Source: Paraburkholderia sp. HP33-1
GTDB lineage: Bacteria; Pseudomonadota; Gammaproteobacteria; Burkholderiales; Burkholderiaceae
Direction: 5' to 3'
Assembly (NCBI RefSeq): GCF_021390595.1
Contig: NZ_JAJEJR010000001.1
Span: forward strand, 2,852,001-2,916,000
DNA length: 64,000 nt
The notes under the pieces were generated by a model that was given only the letters and a program-made list of their open reading frames with translations, was not told the origin of the DNA and ran no database searches. Shown in pieces: positions 37,025 to 46,771 of the stretch. Each line of letters opens with the position of its first letter. Position 1 is the first letter of the stretch. The position numbers were made by a program, and so were the translations under genes.

Positions 37025-37113
37025 AGCGATATGTGACCCGCTTCGCCGCACGCGCCGCCGATCCGCTGCGCTACACTCGCGCATTCCCATTCGACTCTAA
37101 AAACTAATCCGCC

Positions 37114-37695
37114 ATGATCGGTCGCATTGCCGGCGTTCTGCTGGAAAAAAACCCGCCGCATCTGCTCGTCGACTGCAACGGCGTCGGCTACGAAGTGGAC
37201 GTGCCGATGAGCACGTTCTACAACCTGCCGTCGACCGGCGAGCGCGTCGTGCTGCTCACACAGATGATCGTGCGCGAGGACGCGCACCTGCTGTACGGCT
37301 TCGGTACCGCGCAGGAACGCGCGACCTTCCGCGAGCTGCTGAAGATTTCCGGCATCGGCGCGCGCATGGCGCTCGCGGTGCTGTCGGGCATGAGCGTCGC
37401 GGAGCTCGCGCAGACCGTCACGATGCAGGACGCCGCGCGCCTCACGCGCGTGCCGGGCATCGGCAAGAAGACCGCCGAGCGCCTGCTGCTCGAACTGAAA
37501 GGCAAGCTCGGCGCCGACCTCGGCGCGATGGCGGGCGCCGCGTCGGCATCCGACCACGCATCCGACATCCTCAATGCGCTGCTCGCGCTCGGCTACTCGG
37601 AAAAAGAAGCGCTCGCGGCGATCAAGAACGTGCCGGCCGGCACGGGTGTGTCCGAGGGCATCAAGCTCGCGTTGAAGGCGCTGTCCAAGGGCTGA
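37114..37695 (+). CDS. ruvA: Holliday junction branch migration protein RuvA
   Basis: The 193-residue protein has the N-terminal OB-fold ([28 protein letters not shown]), helix-hairpin-helix motifs ([18 protein letters not shown] and [23 protein letters not shown]) and the C-terminal RuvB-contact domain ([22 protein letters not shown]). It binds Holliday junctions and recruits RuvB. It lies 89 bp after ruvC. Confidence 0.97.
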   Translation: MIGRIAGVLLEKNPPHLLVDCNGVGYEVDVPMSTFYNLPSTGERVVLLTQMIVREDAHLLYGFGTAQERATFRELLKISGIGARMALAVLSGMSVAELAQTVTMQDAARLTRVPGIGKKTAERLLLELKGKLGADLGAMAGAASASDHASDILNALLALGYSEKEALAAIKNVPAGTGVSEGIKLALKALSKG

Positions 37696-37725
37696 TGCGC
37701 GATCCGCGCGCGGTACAATGACCGC

Positions 37726-38787
37726 ATGATCGAAACCGACAAACTCGCCGCCGAGCGCATCATCGCGGCCACGCCCGCGTCATCGCACGAAGAAGCGTTC
37801 GAGCGCGCGCTGCGTCCGCGCCAGCTCGAGGAATATGTCGGCCAGGAGAAAGTACGCGGCCAGCTCGAAATCTTCATCGAGGCCGCGAAGCGCCGTTCCG
37901 AATCGCTCGACCACGTGCTGCTGTTCGGCCCGCCGGGCCTCGGCAAGACCACGCTCGCGCACATCATCGCGCGCGAGATGGGCGTCAATCTGCGGCAAAC
38001 GTCGGGGCCGGTGCTCGAACGCGCTGGCGACCTCGCCGCGCTGCTCACGAATCTCGAAGCTAACGACGTGCTGTTCATCGACGAAATCCACCGGCTCTCG
38101 CCGGTCGTCGAGGAAATTCTGTACCCGGCGCTCGAGGATTATCAGATCGACATCATGATCGGCGAAGGGCCGGCCGCGCGCAGCGTGAAGCTCGACCTGC
38201 AGCCGTTCACGCTGGTCGGCGCGACCACGCGCGCGGGCATGCTGACCAATCCGCTGCGCGACCGCTTCGGCATCGTCGCGCGGCTCGAGTTCTATAACGC
38301 GGAAGAGCTCTCGCGCATCGTCACGCGTTCGGCGTCGCTGCTCGGCGCGCAAATTCATCCGGACGGTGCATTCGAAATCGCCCGTCGCGCGCGCGGCACG
38401 CCGCGTATCGCGAACCGGCTGCTGCGGCGCGTGCGTGACTTCGCCGAAGTGAAGGCCGACGGCAACATCACCGCTCAGGTGGCCGACGCCGCGCTCAGCA
38501 TGCTCGACGTCGACGCGGTCGGCTTCGACCTGATGGACCGCAAGCTGCTCGAAGCGATCCTGTACAAGTTCGACGGCGGCCCGGTCGGTGTCGACAATCT
38601 CGCGGCGGCGATCGGCGAGGAGCGCGACACGATCGAAGACGTGCTCGAACCGTATCTGATCCAGCAGGGCTTCCTGCAGCGCACGCCGCGCGGCCGCGTC
38701 GCCACGCTGCTCACCTATCGGCACTTCGGCCTGGCCGCGCCGGATTCGTCGAGCGCGCTGCCGGGTCTGTGGAATTCCACGAACTGA
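37726..38787 (+). CDS. ruvB: Holliday junction ATP-dependent helicase RuvB
   Basis: The 353-residue AAA+ motor has Walker [11 protein letters not shown] (about residues 67-76), Walker [15 protein letters not shown], the sensor region GATTRAGML with arginine finger DRFG, and a C-terminal winged helix. It drives branch migration with RuvA. It sits 30 bp after ruvA. The length is normal. Confidence 0.97.
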   Translation: MIETDKLAAERIIAATPASSHEEAFERALRPRQLEEYVGQEKVRGQLEIFIEAAKRRSESLDHVLLFGPPGLGKTTLAHIIAREMGVNLRQTSGPVLERAGDLAALLTNLEANDVLFIDEIHRLSPVVEEILYPALEDYQIDIMIGEGPAARSVKLDLQPFTLVGATTRAGMLTNPLRDRFGIVARLEFYNAEELSRIVTRSASLLGAQIHPDGAFEIARRARGTPRIANRLLRRVRDFAEVKADGNITAQVADAALSMLDVDAVGFDLMDRKLLEAILYKFDGGPVGVDNLAAAIGEERDTIEDVLEPYLIQQGFLQRTPRGRVATLLTYRHFGLAAPDSSSALPGLWNSTN

Positions 38788-38810
38788 GTCACGCGACGAG
38801 ACCGACCAGG

Positions 38811-39785
38811 ATGTCCGACCAGACCCAGCAACCCGGCCCGTCCAACCATTCCCCCGTCAATCCCGCCGGAGACCCGTCCGGCAACTTCACACAGCGGCTC
38901 ACCCATCGCCTGCGCTCGAAGCTCGCCGCCGGCGTCACGCATCTGACGACCGGCAGCGGCCCCGTGCTCGACTACTCGTCACCGCCGGGCGACCCCGGCC
39001 TGTTCGGGCCCGACTCCGTCTGCTGGAAAGTCCACGCCGACTTCACGTCGATGATGACGGGCGGCATCAGCGCGCTACTGCTGCAGGCGCTGCATCCGCT
39101 CGCGCTCGCGGGCGTCTGGGACCATTCGAGCTTTCGCACCGACATTCTGGGCCGGCTGCGCCGCACGGCGACGTTCATCGCCGGCACGACGTACGGCAGC
39201 AAGGACGATGCGCTCGCGCTGATCGAACGTGTGAAGCGTATCCATCTCGACGTGACCGGCCTCGCGCCGGACGGCCAGTCGTATCGCGCGAGCGAGCCCG
39301 CGTTGCTGACATGGGTGCACGTCGCGGAAGTGTCGAGCTTCATGACCGCACATCTGCGCTACGTGAATCCGGTGCTGTCCGTCGCCGCGCAGGATCAATA
39401 CTTCGCAGAGACCGCGCGCATCGCGGAAATGCTCGGCGCCATCGACATTCCGCGCTCGCGCGCCGAAATCGAAGCGTACCTGCTCGCGATGCGGCCCGCG
39501 ATGGTTGCCAGCGAGCGCACGCGCGAAGTCGTCAGGATTCTGATGAACGCGCCGGCGCCAAGCTTCGCGATGCGGCCCGCCGGCACGCTGATGCTCAACG
39601 CCGGCGTCGATCTGCTGCCCGACTGGGCGCAGACGATGCTCGGCTTGAATCGCTACGCGGCGCTGCGTCGAACCTTCACGCGGCCCGGCGTGCGGGTCGT
39701 CGCGCCGGTGATTCGCTGGGCGCTGGTCAATGGGATATCGAAGCGGGCCAGGCGCCGCGCCACGGCGGTGCGGAAGCAGGATTGA
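38811..39785 (+). CDS. MpaB-family (DUF2236) putative oxygenase
   Basis: The 324-residue protein matches the MpaB/DUF2236 (latex-clearing-protein-like) family: GLFGPDSVCWKVHADFTSMMTGGISALLLQALHPLALAGVWDHSSF, with conserved His and Arg, followed by RLRRTATFIAGTTYG and VTGLAPDGQSYRASEPALLTWVHVAEVSSFM. Members bind heme or a metal and are thought to oxidise lipids or polymers; the substrate is unknown here. It starts 23 bp after ruvB, so it may be co-transcribed with the ruv genes by proximity rather than shared function. An acidic/Pro-rich lead of about 35 residues precedes the domain. Confidence 0.78.
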   Translation: MSDQTQQPGPSNHSPVNPAGDPSGNFTQRLTHRLRSKLAAGVTHLTTGSGPVLDYSSPPGDPGLFGPDSVCWKVHADFTSMMTGGISALLLQALHPLALAGVWDHSSFRTDILGRLRRTATFIAGTTYGSKDDALALIERVKRIHLDVTGLAPDGQSYRASEPALLTWVHVAEVSSFMTAHLRYVNPVLSVAAQDQYFAETARIAEMLGAIDIPRSRAEIEAYLLAMRPAMVASERTREVVRILMNAPAPSFAMRPAGTLMLNAGVDLLPDWAQTMLGLNRYAALRRTFTRPGVRVVAPVIRWALVNGISKRARRRATAVRKQD

Positions 39786-39821
39786 TTGCGGCACGCGTCT
39801 CGGGCCATTTCCCGCCTTTGC

Positions 39822-40490
39822 TTAGCGCCCTGGCCCCTTCCTGAAACCATCATCGTCGGCGCTGCCCGCGTCGAGATGCGATACGTCCGCCCACGCGACG
39901 ATCGTCGCGCGACCGTCCACGTAATCCACGACGTTCAGGCTGGAGTTCAGCAGCGGGTAGTCGCGCGGCGCGTCGAGCCGCATGCCGGTCGCAAAGCGGC
40001 GCACGCAGTCGAGCACGCCGCCATGCGTGACACAGGCAATGCGCCCGCCCGGATGCGCGGCGACGAGCGGCTCGATCGCATGCACGATGCGGTGGTAGAA
40101 CACACGTTGCGACTCGCCTTCGGGCGGCGCGAAGCCGGGATCGCGAGTTTGCCACTGCGCGTATTCGTCGGGGAAACGTTGCGCGATTTCGTCGCTGTCA
40201 TGGCCCTGGAACGCGCCGTACGAGCGCTCACGCAAGTTCTCGCGCGAAAGTAGCGGCAGGCCGAGCGCATCGCCGATCGGCTGCGCGGTCTGCCGCGCGC
40301 GCTGCAGGTCGCTTGAATAGATCGCGTCGAGCCGCGCGCCCTGCTTCGCCTCAACGGCAAAGCGCTGCGCGAGACGTCGCGCTTGCGCGATACCCGTCGC
40401 CGCGAGCGGAATGTCAATGTGGCCTTGGATGCGCTTGATGCGGTTCCAGTCGGTCTCGCCGTGCCGGATAAACAGGATCTGCGTCGTCAT
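39822..40490 (-). CDS. Histidine phosphatase family protein
   Basis: The 222-residue protein has the histidine-phosphatase active-site motif LFIRHGETDWN (His at about residue 9) and second motif ACVTHGGVLDCV, with the acidic residue in ENLRERSYGAFQGHDSDEI. It resembles GpmB or CobC-type phosphatases and could act on a phosphorylated sugar or cofactor intermediate. It is the third minus-strand gene after tyrS and dtd, separated by 105 bp from dtd, so a shared transcript is possible. Confidence 0.83.
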   Translation of the reverse strand: MTTQILFIRHGETDWNRIKRIQGHIDIPLAATGIAQARRLAQRFAVEAKQGARLDAIYSSDLQRARQTAQPIGDALGLPLLSRENLRERSYGAFQGHDSDEIAQRFPDEYAQWQTRDPGFAPPEGESQRVFYHRIVHAIEPLVAAHPGGRIACVTHGGVLDCVRRFATGMRLDAPRDYPLLNSSLNVVDYVDGRATIVAWADVSHLDAGSADDDGFRKGPGR

Positions 40491-40595
40491 GAGAAAGAGG
40501 GGCGCCGTTCGCCGATTGTGCCGAGCGACTATTGTCGCAAAAAGCGGCGGCGCACCTCGCTTGCGGCGACGGAGCGCTTGAACGCTAGCGCTCTT

Positions 40596-41054
40596 TTATG
40601 CGTTGGTCTGCAACCAGAATGTGACCGGCCCGTCGTTGACGAGCGACACCTGCATATCCGCGCCGAACTCGCCCGTCTCGACGATCGGATGCTTCGCGCG
40701 CGCGGCCGCGACGAAGTAATCAAACAGGCGCTTGCCCTCGTCGGGCGGCGCGGCCGGCGTGAAGCTCGGGCGCAGGCCGCTGTTGGTATCGGCCGCGAGC
40801 GTGAATTGCGAGACGAGCAGCAGGCCGCCCGCACGACCAGCACCGTCGAGATTCTGCACCGACAGGTTCATCTTGCCGGCCGCGTCGCTGAACACGCGGT
40901 AGCCGAGCACCTTGGCGAGCAGCTTGTCGGCCGCGGCCTCGGTGTCGCCGCGCTCCGCGCACACGAGCGCCAGCAGACCCGCGTCGATCGCGCCGGTCAC
41001 GCGATCGGCGACGCGCACTTCGGCGCGCCGCACGCGTTGGATCAGCGCGATCAC
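40596..41054 (-). CDS. dtd: D-aminoacyl-tRNA deacylase
   Basis: The 152-residue enzyme hydrolyses D-aminoacyl-tRNA, protecting translation from D-amino acids. Conserved motifs are [12 protein letters not shown] at the N-terminus, [21 protein letters not shown] (SQxTL and GxRPSF) and a C-terminal [20 protein letters not shown] (NxGPVTxxx, with the catalytic Gly-cisPro region). It overlaps the tyrS stop codon by 4 bp, so it is coupled to tyrosyl-tRNA synthetase. Tyrosyl-tRNA is a known D-Tyr mischarging case, which fits this pairing. Confidence 0.95.
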   Translation of the reverse strand: MIALIQRVRRAEVRVADRVTGAIDAGLLALVCAERGDTEAAADKLLAKVLGYRVFSDAAGKMNLSVQNLDGAGRAGGLLLVSQFTLAADTNSGLRPSFTPAAPPDEGKRLFDYFVAAARAKHPIVETGEFGADMQVSLVNDGPVTFWLQTNA

Positions 41055-42301
41055 GCCGTCAGCGTCACGCGCGCGAAGCGGCGCTTGCCGACCTGCACGA
41101 CGTACTCGCCCGCTTCGACCTTCAGGCCCTTGTCGGACACCGCAGTGCCGTCGATCTTCACGCCGCCCTGCTCGATGTTGCGCAACGCCTCGCTCGTCGA
41201 CGGCACGAGGTTCGCCTGCTTCAGCAATTGGCCGATCGCGAGCGGTGCGCCCGCGAGCGTCACCGCGGGAATATCGTCGGGCACGCCGCCCTTCGCGCGA
41301 TGATTGAAGTCGTCGAGCGCGCGCTCGGCATCCGCCTGCGAGTGGAAACGCGCGACGATTTCCTGGCCGAGCATCACCTTGAAGTCGCGCGGATTGCGGC
41401 CAGCGTCGGCTTCACGCTTGAAGCCGGCGATCTCGTCCAGCGGACGGAACGACAGCAGTTCGAAGTAACGCCACATCAGCGTGTCGGAGATGCTCATCAG
41501 CTTGCCGAACATGTCGGTCGGCTTTTCGCTGATGCCGATGTAGTTGTTCTTCGACTTCGACATCTTCTCGACGCCGTCGAGCCCTTCGAGCAGCGGCATC
41601 GTCAGGATGCATTGCTGCTCCTGGCCGTACTGCTTCTGCAACTCGCGGCCGACCAGCAGGTTGAACTTCTGGTCCGTGCCGCCGAGTTCGAGGTCCGCGT
41701 TCAGCGCGACCGAGTCGTAGCCCTGCATCAGCGGGTACAGGAATTCGTGGATCGAGATCGGCACGCCGCCCTGGAAGCGCTTCGTGAAGTCCTCGCGCTC
41801 GAGAATGCGCGCGACCGTGTAGCGCGACGCGAGCTTGATCATGCCGTCGGCGCCGAGCGGCATCGACCATTCGCTGTTGTAGCGGATCTCGGTCTTGTCG
41901 CGATCGAGCACGAGCGCGGCCTGCTCGAAGTAGGTCTTCGCGTTCGATTCGATCTGCTCGCGCGTGAGCGGCGGGCGGGTCGCGTTACGCCCCGACGGAT
42001 CGCCGATTAACGACGTGAAATCGCCGATCAGGAAAATCACCGTGTGGCCGAGGTCCTGCAGCTGGCGCATCTTGTTCAGCACGACCGTGTGGCCGATGTG
42101 GATGTCGGGCGCGGTCGGATCAAGGCCGAGCTTGATGCGCAGCGGCTTGCCCGTCGCCGCGCTCCGCGCGAGCTTTTGCGCGAATTCGTCTTCGATCAGC
42201 AGTTCGTCGACGCCTCGCTTGGTCACGGCGAGCGCATGACGGACTTCGTCGGTGATCGGGAAGGCGGAAGCGGGATTGGGCTGGGTGGACTCGGTGCTCA
42301 T
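41051..42301 (-). CDS. tyrS: Tyrosyl-tRNA synthetase
   Basis: The 416-residue class I synthetase has HIGH (residues 68-71, [11 protein letters not shown]), the KMSKS motif ([11 protein letters not shown], about residue 250) and a C-terminal S4 RNA-binding domain ([19 protein letters not shown]). It charges tRNA-Tyr. It is the first gene of a tyrS-dtd unit and is divergent from anmK. The length and motif spacing are those of the TyrRZ-like type. Confidence 0.96.
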   Translation of the reverse strand: MSTESTQPNPASAFPITDEVRHALAVTKRGVDELLIEDEFAQKLARSAATGKPLRIKLGLDPTAPDIHIGHTVVLNKMRQLQDLGHTVIFLIGDFTSLIGDPSGRNATRPPLTREQIESNAKTYFEQAALVLDRDKTEIRYNSEWSMPLGADGMIKLASRYTVARILEREDFTKRFQGGVPISIHEFLYPLMQGYDSVALNADLELGGTDQKFNLLVGRELQKQYGQEQQCILTMPLLEGLDGVEKMSKSKNNYIGISEKPTDMFGKLMSISDTLMWRYFELLSFRPLDEIAGFKREADAGRNPRDFKVMLGQEIVARFHSQADAERALDDFNHRAKGGVPDDIPAVTLAGAPLAIGQLLKQANLVPSTSEALRNIEQGGVKIDGTAVSDKGLKVEAGEYVVQVGKRRFARVTLTA

Positions 42302-42438
42302 GCTGGAAACGTGAAGTCGCGAAAAAACAGGATTGTCCCATAGATGCGCGCCGCCGCGCCCACTGACGCGTGCGGGGCAGCCACGCCGCGCTTATCTTGG
42401 GCCGCGCTTGCGTCGATAATCTGCTACAACGAATCGCA

Positions 42439-43593
42439 ATGAACATCGACAGGAGCAGCGACGTGGCGCAAGACCCCGCAGACGGCATCTATTTCGGACT
42501 GATGTCGGGAACCAGTATGGACGGCGTGGACGGCGTGGCCGTCCGGTTTGCCAGAGGGAAGGCGCCCGAGGTGCTGGCCGAAGCGTTCGTCGGCTTCTCG
42601 GCCGGCATTCGCCAGGCACTGTTCGCGCTGCAGCAGCCGGGGGACAACGAGATCGAGCGCGAGGCGCTCGCCGCCAACGCGCTTGCGGCGCGCTACACGG
42701 TATGCTGTCACGATCTGCTGCGCGACAGCCGCGTGTCGGCCGACGACGTCCGCGCGATCGGCGTGCATGGACAGACCGTGCGGCATCGTCCAGAAAAGGG
42801 CTATACGCGACAGATCAACAACCCGGCGCTGCTCGCGGAAATGTTGCATATCGACGTGGTCGCCGATTTCCGCAGCCGCGACGTCGCCTCAGGCGGCCAG
42901 GGCGCACCGCTCGTGCCCGCTTTTCACGCGACGATCTTCGGCGCGAAGGACGAAACGCGCGTCGTCTGCAATCTTGGCGGCATCAGCAACATCACGATCC
43001 TGAGCGCGACCGGCGGGGTACGCGGCTTTGACTGCGGCCCGGCGAACGCGCTGCTCGACGCGTGGGCCGAGCGCCATCTCGGCAAGCCATTCGACGAAAA
43101 CGGTCATTTCGCGGCGAACGGCCAGGTGGATCGCAAGCTGCTGAACGCGTTGCTCGACGAGCCGTTCTTCGCCGAGCAGCCGCCCAAGAGCACCGGCCGC
43201 GATCTGTTCAACACCGCATGGCTCGATGCGAAGCTCGAGCCGTTCGCCGCGCTTGCGCCAGCCGACGTACAGGCGACGCTCGTCGCGCTGACCGCGGTGA
43301 CGGTCGCGCGCGAGATCGAGCGTCATGCCTCCGACGCGCGCGCGGTGTATGTGTGCGGCGGCGGTGCGCGCAATCCGGAAATCATGAAGGCGTTGCAGCA
43401 GGCACTCGAAGACAGCGGCGTAAGCGGACTACCCGTGATGACGACCGACGCGCTCGGCGTGCCGCCGAGCCAGGTCGAGCCGCTCGCGTTCGCGTGGCTC
43501 GCGATGCGCTGCATCGCGCGTCTGCCGGGTAATCTGCCGAGCGTGACCGGGGCGTCCGCGGAGCGGGTGCTGGGGGCGATTTATCCGCGCTGA
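42439..43593 (+). CDS. anmK: Anhydro-N-acetylmuramic acid kinase
   Basis: The 384-residue kinase phosphorylates 1,6-anhydroMurNAc during peptidoglycan recycling. [17 protein letters not shown] (residues 17-33) is the family phosphate-binding signature and [12 protein letters not shown] with [14 protein letters not shown] the actin-like core. ATG 42439 is preferred over in-frame 42370. It is divergent from tyrS and is followed by a bidirectional terminator. No ampG or amiD neighbour is present. Confidence 0.95.
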   Translation: MNIDRSSDVAQDPADGIYFGLMSGTSMDGVDGVAVRFARGKAPEVLAEAFVGFSAGIRQALFALQQPGDNEIEREALAANALAARYTVCCHDLLRDSRVSADDVRAIGVHGQTVRHRPEKGYTRQINNPALLAEMLHIDVVADFRSRDVASGGQGAPLVPAFHATIFGAKDETRVVCNLGGISNITILSATGGVRGFDCGPANALLDAWAERHLGKPFDENGHFAANGQVDRKLLNALLDEPFFAEQPPKSTGRDLFNTAWLDAKLEPFAALAPADVQATLVALTAVTVAREIERHASDARAVYVCGGGARNPEIMKALQQALEDSGVSGLPVMTTDALGVPPSQVEPLAFAWLAMRCIARLPGNLPSVTGASAERVLGAIYPR

Positions 43594-43658
43594 GAAGGGA
43601 TGGGGGAAAACAAACGCCTTTGGCTGCCGCACGCTGCGTCTGCGGCGCGAATGCAATG

Positions 43659-43687
43659 AGAAACGGGGCCTCTCGGCCCCGTTTCTT
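43659..43687. terminator. Bidirectional terminator between anmK and erpA
   Basis: AAACGGGGCC/GGCCCCGTTT forms a 10-bp stem with a 4-base loop and a short T-tract on either side. It serves the convergent anmK and erpA transcripts. Confidence 0.78.
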
Positions 43688-43714
43688 TCGCTGTGGCTTG
43701 ACGAGCCTTTGCGC

Positions 43715-44080
43715 TCAGACCGAGAACGACGAGCCGCAACCGCAGGTCGTAGTCGCGTTCGGGTTCTTGATGACGAACTGCGCGCCGTTGATGTCGTCCT
43801 TGTAGTCGATCTCGGCGCCGACCAGGTACTGGTAGCTCATCGAGTCGATCAGCAGTTGGACGCCGCTCTTGTTCATCACGGTGTCGTCTTCGTTGATCGC
43901 TTCGTCAAACGTGAAGCCGTACTGGAAGCCCGAGCAGCCGCCGCCCTGCACGAACACGCGCAGCTTGAGCTCCGGGTTGCCTTCCTCATCGATCAGTTGC
44001 TTGACCTTGTCAGCCGCTGCGTCGGTAAAGACGAAGGGGGCCGGCATCTCGGTCACGGGGGTGTCGGTGACTGCGTTCAT
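43715..44080 (-). CDS. erpA: Iron-sulfur cluster insertion protein ErpA (A-type carrier)
   Basis: The 121-residue protein is an A-type Fe-S carrier with the three ligand cysteines: [11 protein letters not shown] (about residue 49) and the C-terminal GCGCSSSFSV (two Cys). [29 protein letters not shown] and [31 protein letters not shown] are typical. It delivers Fe-S clusters to respiratory and isoprenoid enzymes. It is a separate unit downstream of rpsI (minus strand), which has its own terminator. Confidence 0.92.
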   Translation of the reverse strand: MNAVTDTPVTEMPAPFVFTDAAADKVKQLIDEEGNPELKLRVFVQGGGCSGFQYGFTFDEAINEDDTVMNKSGVQLLIDSMSYQYLVGAEIDYKDDINGAQFVIKNPNATTTCGCGSSFSV

Positions 44081-44236
44081 TCGAACTCTCCAAATAGCTT
44101 TAGCCGGTATTGTAGGGCTGATCCGGATATCGTGCCGAAGCCCACAAAATCAATGGGTTCTTGCTGAAAGGACAATGCAAGGCGATTCGCTGCCGATCAA
44201 GCGAGCGAGACCGGCCCGCGAACCCCGGCGAACCAT

Positions 44237-44274
44237 AAAAAAAGCCGCCTTCGCGCGTGGCGTTGGCGGCTTTT
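44237..44274 (-). terminator. Intrinsic terminator after rplM-rpsI
   Basis: On the minus strand GCCGCC/GGCGGC with a 15-base loop is followed by TTTTTTT, ending the ribosomal-protein operon. Confidence 0.82.
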
Positions 44275-44314
44275 GCTGCAAACCGGCGTGAAGCCCGGTT
44301 TGCGCCCGAAACGA

Positions 44315-44707
44315 TTAACGCTTCGAGAACTGCTTGCGGCGACGTGCCTTGTGGAAGCCGACCTTCTTACGTTCGACTTCACGAGCGTCACGCGTGACGA
44401 AGCCAGCCTTCGACAGCTCCGGCTTCAGCGTTGCGTCGTAGTCCATCAGCGCGCGGGTGATGCCGTGGCGAACCGCACCGGCTTGACCCGTTTCACCGCC
44501 ACCCGTCACGTTGACCTTGATGTCGAACGTGGTGCCGTGGTTCGTGAGTTCCAGCGGCTGACGGACGATCATCAGCGACGTTTCGCGCGAGAAGTAGTCG
44601 GCGATGGGCTTGCCGTTGACGACGATGTCGCCCTTGCCTGCCTTGATGAACACGCGAGCGACGGCGCTCTTGCGGCGGCCCGTGCCGTAATTCCAGTTAC
44701 CGATCAT
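44315..44707 (-). CDS. rpsI: 30S ribosomal protein S9
   Basis: The 130-residue ribosomal protein has the S9 sequence [26 protein letters not shown] at the N-terminus, [14 protein letters not shown], and ends in the conserved basic tail RRRKQFSKR, whose C-terminal Lys-Arg contacts P-site tRNA. It lies 11 bp after rplM in the standard rplM-rpsI operon. Confidence 0.98.
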   Translation of the reverse strand: MIGNWNYGTGRRKSAVARVFIKAGKGDIVVNGKPIADYFSRETSLMIVRQPLELTNHGTTFDIKVNVTGGGETGQAGAVRHGITRALMDYDATLKPELSKAGFVTRDAREVERKKVGFHKARRRKQFSKR

Positions 44708-44718
44708 GTGGGCTCCCC

Positions 44719-45147
44719 TTAGATCTCGAGCGCCTTCGGCTGTTGTGCCGAATGCGGATGCGTTGCGTCAGCGTAGACCTTCAGCTTCTTGATCATCGCG
44801 TAGCCGAGCGGGCCCTTCGGCAGCATGCCCTTGACCGCCTTCTCGAGCGCGCGGCCCGGGAAGCGTTCCTGCATCTTGCCGAACGTCGTTTCATAGATAC
44901 CGCCCGGGTAGCCGGAGTGACGGTAGTACTTCTTGTCGGTAACCTTGTTGCCCGTGACCTTCAGCTTGCCGGCGTTGATAACGATGATGAAATCACCGGT
45001 GTCGACGTGGGGAGTGAATTCAGGCTTGTGCTTGCCGCGAAGACGGTGTGCCACTTCGCTGGCGACACGCCCGAGAACCTTATCCGTCGCGTCAATCACG
45101 TACCATTCGCGCGTCACCTCATGGGCTTTTGCGGAAAACGTCTTCAT
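44719..45147 (-). CDS. rplM: 50S ribosomal protein L13
   Basis: The 142-residue protein has the L13 sequence [58 protein letters not shown] and [20 protein letters not shown]. It is the first gene of the rplM-rpsI operon and follows a good promoter at 45269-45298. The leader is about 115 nt. Confidence 0.98.
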   Translation of the reverse strand: MKTFSAKAHEVTREWYVIDATDKVLGRVASEVAHRLRGKHKPEFTPHVDTGDFIIVINAGKLKVTGNKVTDKKYYRHSGYPGGIYETTFGKMQERFPGRALEKAVKGMLPKGPLGYAMIKKLKVYADATHPHSAQQPKALEI

Positions 45148-45268
45148 GATCGATCCAAAAAAATTGCTGCGCCCAATGTGTTCTTTCCTGCTTGTAGTGT
45201 GCGCATCGAGGCGCGTGCAGGCTCTCCCTGGTTCTTCCTCCGCGGGCGCGGATGCGGAAAAGCCCTGA

Positions 45269-45298
45269 ATTATAAAGGAATTTGTGCTCGCAAGTCAA
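45269..45298 (-). promoter_or_regulatory. rplM-rpsI promoter
   Basis: On the minus strand, TTGACT (45298-45293) and a perfect TATAAT (45274-45269) are separated by 18 bp. It would start transcription near 45262. Because it lies downstream of the sRNA terminator, the ribosomal operon has its own promoter. Confidence 0.75.
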
Positions 45299-45362
45299 AA
45301 TGCGTGATGCACTCGCCGCGAACGGTCCGAAAACGGGGCGAAACGCCGGACAAATGCGGGCG

Positions 45363-45393
45363 AAAAAAAACCCGAACGAGCGGTTCGGGTTTA
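45363..45393 (-). terminator. Terminator of the small RNA
   Basis: A 10-bp stem AAACCCGAAC/GTTCGGGTTT (minus strand) with a 5-base loop is followed by T residues (45370-45363). It isolates the small RNA from the rplM promoter at 45269-45298. Confidence 0.85.
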
Positions 45394-45451
45394 ATCCACC
45401 AAAGGAGGAGGTGGAGGAGACAGCGGAGGTTGCAGAACTGCTGCAACGATG
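45364..45451 (-). ncRNA. Small RNA with anti-Shine-Dalgarno loop motifs
   Basis: The unit is about 88 nt. It is bounded by a promoter at 45458-45486 and an intrinsic terminator (stem CCCGAAC/GTTCGGG at 45371-45377/45383-45389, then eight T residues). A 5' hairpin is formed by TTGCAG/CTGCAA (45430-45446). A middle hairpin is formed by CCACC/GGTGG (45396-45400, 45410-45414) whose 9-base loop shows UCCUCCUUU on the RNA. Four CCUCC motifs occur in all (45425-45429, 45413-45417, 45407-45411, 45404-45408, read on the minus strand). It has no open frame with a start site. Anti-SD-loop sRNAs occur in alphaproteobacteria (CcsR, alphar14), and I recall a betaproteobacterial toxic sRNA family in Rfam that may be this one; membership was not checked. 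Confidence 0.7.
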
Positions 45452-45457
45452 GGACAG

Positions 45458-45486
45458 ATTATAAGAGCCGCCCTTGTGCGACGCAA
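45458..45486 (-). promoter_or_regulatory. Promoter of the small RNA
   Basis: TATAAT (45463-45458, perfect) is preceded by TTGCGT (45486-45481) with a 17-bp spacer. An AT-rich tract just upstream (45488-45545) contains the inverted repeats CATTT/AAATG (45490-45494, 45503-45507) and CATTA/TAATG (45496-45500, 45516-45520), which may bind a regulator or act as an UP-like element. Confidence 0.7.
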
Positions 45487-45784
45487 GAACATTTGCATTA
45501 CGAAATGTGTTTTCATAATGTAAAAAAATCGTAAAGCGGAACGCGTTTTGCGAAACTTCTTTTGGATCAAGCACTAAGGATTAAAGAACCCAAACCGCAT
45601 CAGACGTCCTCTAGAGCGAAACCCCTAAGTCGCTGGGAAGATTCGGGAATCGCCCTTCCATTCTGCACCGCAGCAAAAAAGCAATCAGGATGCATAGACT
45701 CGCGATGCGCGCGGCGTGAGCTAATTGTCAGACACCGGGCTACAATGCCGACTCGATATAGCGATGCGCGGTGGGAGTCACAGC
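45487..45784. other. AT-richer intergenic stretch between sRNA promoter and OsmC-like gene
   Basis: This region is less GC-rich than its surroundings and holds no credible gene. A possible -10 TACAAT at 45741-45746 may belong to the OsmC-like gene; I see no matching -35. The remainder shows nothing recognised. Confidence 0.4.
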
Positions 45785-46207
45785 ATGGAATGCAAAGTAA
45801 GCTGGATGGGGCAAGACGGGATGGCGTTCGCGGCCGAGACGGGTAGCGGCCATCTGGTCACGATGGACGGCGCACCCGAAGGTGGCGGCCGCAATCTCGC
45901 GCCGCGTCCGATGGAAATGGTGCTGCTCGGCACCGGCGGCTGCACCGCCTACGACGTCGTGATGATCCTGAAGAAGAGCCGTCAGGAGATCGCCGGCTGC
46001 TCGGTGACGCTGAAGGCCGAGCGCGCGAGCGAAGATCCGAAGGTGTTCACGAAGATCCATTTCCACTTCACGGTGACGGGCAAGAATCTGAACCCCGCAA
46101 CCGTCGAGCGCGCGATCAATCTGTCGCACGACAAGTATTGCTCGGCGTCGATCATGATCGCGAAGACCGCCGAACTCACGCATTCGTTCGACATCGTCGC
46201 AATCTGA
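45785..46207 (+). CDS. OsmC family protein
   Basis: The 140-residue protein has two cysteines expected of the OsmC/Ohr peroxide-handling fold: Cys53 in GTGGCTAYD and Cys119 in KYCSASIM. It fits the YhfA-like or OsmC-like branch of thiol-dependent peroxidases rather than Ohr, because the C-terminal fold motif differs; the substrate (organic hydroperoxide or other) is not proven. I chose ATG 45785 (MECKVSWMGQ). It is transcribed away from rplM and is convergent with RNase P RNA, separated by a bidirectional terminator. Confidence 0.85.
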   Translation: MECKVSWMGQDGMAFAAETGSGHLVTMDGAPEGGGRNLAPRPMEMVLLGTGGCTAYDVVMILKKSRQEIAGCSVTLKAERASEDPKVFTKIHFHFTVTGKNLNPATVERAINLSHDKYCSASIMIAKTAELTHSFDIVAI

Positions 46208-46258
46208 GCGCGATAGCGATAGTGATGGCGGTCATGGCCGCCATCCGTGCCTCAAATG

Positions 46259-46293
46259 AAAAAGCCGGCGTCCCAACGGACGCCGGCTTTTCT
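46259..46293. terminator. Bidirectional terminator between OsmC-like gene and rnpB
   Basis: AAAAGCCGGCGTCC/GGACGCCGGCTTTT forms a 14-bp stem with a 4-base loop. It serves both the OsmC-like gene (plus) and the RNase P RNA (minus). Confidence 0.88.
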
Positions 46294-46304
46294 TATTTGG
46301 CGGC

Positions 46305-46714
<410 letters not shown>

Positions 46715-46771
46715 GCTGGCGCGAATTTTAACACCGAACGCGGATCCCGCCGGCGCCGACCTGTGCCGCGC

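Noticed and set aside
45282..45464. 60-codon plus-strand frame overlapping the small RNA
   Set aside because: It has no ribosome-binding site and crosses the sRNA terminator; its Glu/Val repeat arises from the GGAGG tracts that are the anti-SD motifs read backwards.
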